From contig JAITYX010000026.1 of NCBI GenBank assembly GCA_021018815.1, positions 620,001 through 684,000 of the forward strand: a DNA stretch of 64,000 bases, written 5' to 3'. The notes under the pieces were generated by a model that saw nothing but the letters and a program-made list of their open reading frames with translations, searched no databases and had not been told where the DNA came from. Below, piece by piece: positions 60,043 through 64,000 of this stretch. This stretch comes from Talinum fruticosum. Its lineage: Eukaryota > Streptophyta > Magnoliopsida > Caryophyllales > Talinaceae. A program made the position numbers and the translations under genes. Every line of letters begins with the position of its first letter. The first letter of the stretch is position 1.

Positions 60043-61663
60043 GACTTTCTTATTCTTGTAATCTTTCTACCTCATTGGGCAGTCTTTGTCTATATGTTCT
60101 TTGTTGTCATACACTAAACAATCGGACTTTATAGTAGAAGAAGTATTTGGAGATAAAAAGAATTTACCTTTCTGGTCTTTTTAAAGACCTCATTCCTTGG
60201 CTTCTTCTTCCACTTCTTGTGTTTCATCATTCGTTTTAAACCACTTCCTAGAAGCACCATAGGGTGTTACTCTAAATCCGAGCTACTTGGACATGCTCCA
60301 ACATCTACGAGGCTTCCAACGTTCCTTCTTCAAACCTTATTCTCGGTTTCGAAGACTTAACTTTTTCTTGAAATAGAGATGAATAAAAATTGAACTTTTC
60401 CTCTAAAGTAAAGATATATTTAGTATGATCTTTCTTCAAAACTTTTATTTTGAATTTGTGTGTGTTTGTCATAGCCATCATACAGCTTGGATTAATCATC
60501 GGTGTCGTCCTCATCATCTAATTCATCTTCACTCCCTAAGTTAGCCACCAGGACATTCTTATTCTTGTAATCTTTCATCCACTTTGGGCATTCCTTGGCT
60601 ATATTTTATTTATCGCCATACTCAAAACAACCAAACGTTTTAGTAGAAGTGGTAATAGAGAGAAATAGGACTTACCTTTCTTGTCTTTTCTAAAGAACTC
60701 ATTCCTTGGTGTGTTCCACTTCTTTTGTTGTATTTTTCTTTTTGAAACCTCACGCTAGAAGTACAATAGGGTCGTCCTCTAAATCTTAGCTACTTGGACC
60801 TAGTCCAAGCATTTTTTAAGGCTTTCAAGGAAATGCTCCTTCCTCAAAACCTTGTTCTCAGTTTCTAAAGACCGAACTTTTTCTTTAAAAAGAGATGAAA
60901 TAAAAGTGGACTTTTCGTCTAAAGTAAAGACATATTTAATAAGATCTTTCTTTGAAAACATAAGAGAATAGTTAATATCTTAAGGATCAGTTTTCCCATA
61001 ATCAAACATCCTTTATTTTAAATAAGTTTCTTTGTCTCGAGTATGTCATAGCCATCAGTCACATGGATTCATCCTCAGTGTTATCCTCATCATTTGATTT
61101 ATCTTCACACTAGGTAGCCACCATCACTTTCTTATTCTTATAATATTTCTTCCTCTTTAGGCTGTCTTGGCTATATGTTCTTTGTCTGCCATACTCAAGA
61201 CAATCGGACTTTTTAGTAGAAAAAGTATTTGGAGAGGAAAAGGATTTACCTTTCTTGTCTTTTCTAAAGATATCATTACTTGGCTTTTTCTTCTACTTCT
61301 TATGTGTCATCATTCTTTTGAAACCTTTGGTGATAAGTACCATTGGGTCTTCCTCTAAATCTCAGCTTTTTTTTACTTGGTCCAAGCATTTTCTAATGCT
61401 TTCAAGGCAACGTTCCTTCTTAAAAACCTTTTTCTTAGTTTCTAAAGTCCGAACTATTTCTTGAAGAAGAGATGAATCGAATTGGGCTTTTTGTCTAAAG
61501 TAAAGATATATTTGGTAAGATGTTACTTCAAAAACTTAAGGAAATAGTTGATTACCTCTTGAGGATTAGTTTTCTCGTAATCAAACAACTTTTGTTCTGA
61601 ATCGGTTTCTTTGTCCGAGTTTGTCATAGCCATCGGACACATGGATTCATCCTTATTATCTTA

Positions 61664-61879
61664 TTAATTTGTACTCCAGGTAGCCACCACAACTTTTTTA
61701 TTCTTATAATCATTCTGCATCTTAGGGTTGTCCTTGGCTATATGTTCTTTGTTGTTATATTCAAGAGAACCAGACTTTTTAGTAGAACAAGTATTTGGAA
61801 AGAAAAAGGATTTACCTTTCTTGTCTTTCCTAAAGATCTCATTATTTGACTTCTTCTTCCACTTCTTATGTGTCATCAT
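61664..61879 (-). pseudogene. Open segment in a middle array unit (basic and knuckle part of gag)
   Basis: The - strand is open for 71 codons: MMTHKKWKKKSNNEIF, then SLEYNNKEHIAKDNPK (first, second and last Cys ligands all lost), then VVVATWSTN. It shows the basic region running directly into the knuckle and the acidic WS motif, as in copia gag. Confidence 0.7.
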
Positions 61880-64000
61880 TCATTTGAAACTTCTAGAGAA
61901 AATTACCATCGGGTCTTTCTCTTAATCTTAGCTTTTTTTACTTCGTCCAACATCTTCTAAGGCTTTCAAAGCAGCGTTCCTTCTTAAAAACCTTGTTTTC
62001 AGTTTCTAATGTCTTAACTGTTTCTTAAAAAGAGATGAATCAGAATTGGGCTTTTTGTCTAAAGTAAAGATATATTTGGTATCTTAAGGAAATAGTTGAT
62101 TACCTCTTGAGGATAAGTTTTCTCATAATCAAACAACTTTTGTTTTTAATCGGGTTCTTTGTATGAGTTTGTTACAGCCATTAAACATGTCGATTCATCC
62201 TCAGTATCATCCTCATTATCTTATTAATCTGCAGTCCGGTAGCCACCATGACTTTTTTATTCTTGTAATCTATCTTCATCTTAGGTCATCATTGGCTATA
62301 TGTTCTTTGCTAACTTATTCAAAACAACTGGACTTTTCAAGTAAATGAAGAACTTTGAAAGAAAGAGGATTTACCTTTCATGTCTTATCTAAAGATCTTT
62401 TCCTTAGCTTCTTCTTCAACTTCTTGTGTGTCATCATTATTTTGAAACCTTTGGGGAGAAGTACCATATGGTCTTCCTCTAAATCCGAGCTTTTGGACTT
62501 GGTCTATGATCTTCCGAGGCTTTCAAGACAACGTTCCTTATTCAAAACCTTGTTCTCAGTTTCTAAAGACTCAACTTTTTCTTCAAAAAGAGATGAATAA
62601 GAATTGGAATTTTCATCAAATGTAAAGACACATTTAGTACGATCTTTCTTCAAAAACTTAAGGAATTAGTTAATTACCTTTTCAAGATCGGTTTCTTGAT
62701 AATTGGATAACTTTTGTTTTAAATAAGTTTCTTTGTCTTAGTATGTCATAACCATCGCAAACATGGATTCATCGTCGGTGTCATCCTCATCATTTAATTC
62801 ATCTTCACTCTAGGTAGCCACCATGATTTTCTTATTCTTATAATCTTTCTTCCTCTTTGGAAAGTCCTTGGCTATATGTTATGTACTGCCATACTCAAAA
62901 CAACGGGAGTTTTTAGTAGATGAAGTACTTGGAAAGAAAGAGGATTTAACTTTCATGTCTGTTGTAAAGATCTTATTCCTTGGCTTTTGCTTCCACTTCT
63001 TGTGTGTCATCATTATTTTTAAACCTCTAGCGAGAAGCACCATAGGATCTTCCTCTAAATCTAAGTTGTTTGGACTTGGTCCAACATCTATTAAGGCTTT
63101 CAAGGAAAAGTTCCTTCTTCGAAACCTTATTCTCGCTTCTAAAGTTTCAATTTTTTTCTTGAATTAGAATTTGGCTTTTTTCCTGAAGTAAAAATATATT
63201 TAGTAAGATCATTTTTCGAAAACTTAAGAAAGTAGTTGACTAACTCTTAAGGATCAGTTTTCTCAAAACCAAACAACTTTTGTTTTGGAATCGGTTTCTT
63301 TGTCTTAGTCTTTCATAGCCATCGACACTTGGATTCATCCTCGGTGTCATCCTCATCATTTGATTAATCTTCACTCTAGGTAGCCACCATTACTTTCTTA
63401 TTCTCGTAACCTTTCTCCTTATTGGGTAGTCCTTGTCTATATGTTCTTTGCTGCCATACACAAAACAACCGGACTTTATAGTAGATGAATTTGGGGATAA
63501 AAGGAATTTACCTTTCTTGTCTTTTCTAAAGACCTCATTCCTTGGCTTCTTCTTCTACTTCTTGTGTTTCATCATTCGTTTGAAACCTCTCGCATAAAAG
63601 TAGCATAGGGTGTTCCTCTAGATCCGAGCTCCTTGGACTTGCTCCAACATCTTATCAGGATTCCAAGGCAATATTCCATCTTCAAAAGCTCCTTAAAAAT
63701 TGGACTTTTCGTTTAAAGAAAAGATATATTTAGTAAGATCTTTCTTCGAAAACTTATGGAAATAGTTACCTCTTTAGGAATAGTTTCCTCTAAATTAGGT
63801 AGCTTTTTTTAAAATTAGGTTTTTGGTCCGAGTTTATCATAGCCGTCATACACTTGGATTTATCATCAGTGTGATCCTCATCATCTAATTCATCTGCACT
63901 CCAAGTAGACATCTTCACTCTAAAATCTTGTTCTTGTAATCTTTCTTCCTCCTTGGGCAGTCCTTGGCTATATGTTGTATGCTACCATACTCAAAACAAC

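Larger units (their letters stand above)
59597..64000 (-). repeat. Tandem array of a copia gag module, at least 8 units
   Basis: Anchoring on the GATCTCATTCC-like word gives unit starts at 59611, 60186, 60695, 61269, 61835, 62394, 62969 and 63531. Unit lengths are 575, 509, 574, 566, 559, 575 and 562 bp, and the last unit runs off the window. On the - strand each unit encodes, in order, a basic KKWKKK stretch, a knuckle CFEYGSKEHIAKDC, an acidic stretch, EVINYFL, YIFTLDEK, a coiled part and ALKAS...EEDP. It then begins again. All units carry stops or frameshifts. The short unit (60186) has lost about 65 bp of the acidic part. It derives from a copia gag; whether it was ever one long gag protein is unknown. 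Confidence 0.85.

Noticed and set aside
61167..63167. Plus-strand reading frames of 61-99 codons with hydrophobic stretches in the array
   Set aside because: They are reverse complements of the basic and knuckle parts of gag. The hydrophobic look comes from antisense Lys/Glu codons, and repetition across units only reflects the tandem repeat.

Overview
This window is plant nuclear DNA, probably from heterochromatin of a flowering plant. It is built almost entirely from decayed LTR retrotransposons. I found no intact host gene, no tRNA or rRNA gene and no CRISPR array. The evidence is Ty1/copia and Ty3/gypsy polyprotein fragments full of stops and frameshifts, a primer-binding site of the plant initiator-Met type (TTGGTATCGAGC), plant-type polypurine tracts, a CACTA-type DNA transposon and solo LTRs with target-site duplications.

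Positions 1-41974 are dominated by one Sirevirus-like copia family. Its LTRs are about 1.1-1.6 kb, begin TGAAG and end CTTCA, and follow an AAAAGGGGAGAT-type polypurine tract. Copies lie head to tail on the + strand, each following an LTR of the previous one: copy 1 (1-7666, 5' end outside the window), a gag stub (7726-7948), two fused LTRs, copy 2 (8540-18617, most complete), copy 3 (18618-21966, cut after integrase) and copy 4 (32760-41974). A further copy (copy 5, 21967-32759) lies on the - strand inside the LTR that separates copies 3 and 4. A 1026-bp CACTA-type element (34371-35396) is inserted in copy 4 pol. Each longer copy carries gag (UBN2 and zinc knuckle), protease, GAG-pre-integrase, integrase, reverse transcriptase and RNase H. 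After a spacer comes an extra ORF not needed for a standard copia element. In three of the four copies that retain it, a TATAAATA box precedes this ORF.

Positions 41975-57350 are a mixed zone. It holds a fragment of a gag-derived tandem unit (41975-42660), a leader-like stretch with a TATA box and a 9-bp dyad (42661-44820), and two solo LTRs of one gypsy-like family (44821-48043, TSD TAATC; 54094-56375, TSD ATGTT). Between the solo LTRs are a 43-bp minisatellite, a broken gypsy gag-protease gene (about 49071-52235), a minus-strand copia gag fragment (about 52480-53240) and a possible host exon near 53490-53610.

Positions 57400-59596 are the 3' tail and LTR of another copia copy. From 59597 to the window end there is a tandem array of at least eight units of about 509-575 bp. 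Each unit is the zinc-knuckle, acidic and coiled part of a copia gag gene on the - strand. This array is the strongest unusual structure here. The repeated downstream ORF with its own putative promoter, and the chained copies, come next.

Nothing here looks able to produce a functional protein set. Copies 1 and 2 keep an intact YVDD reverse-transcriptase motif, but in broken frames. All family calls come from reading motifs by eye; no search or alignment was run.
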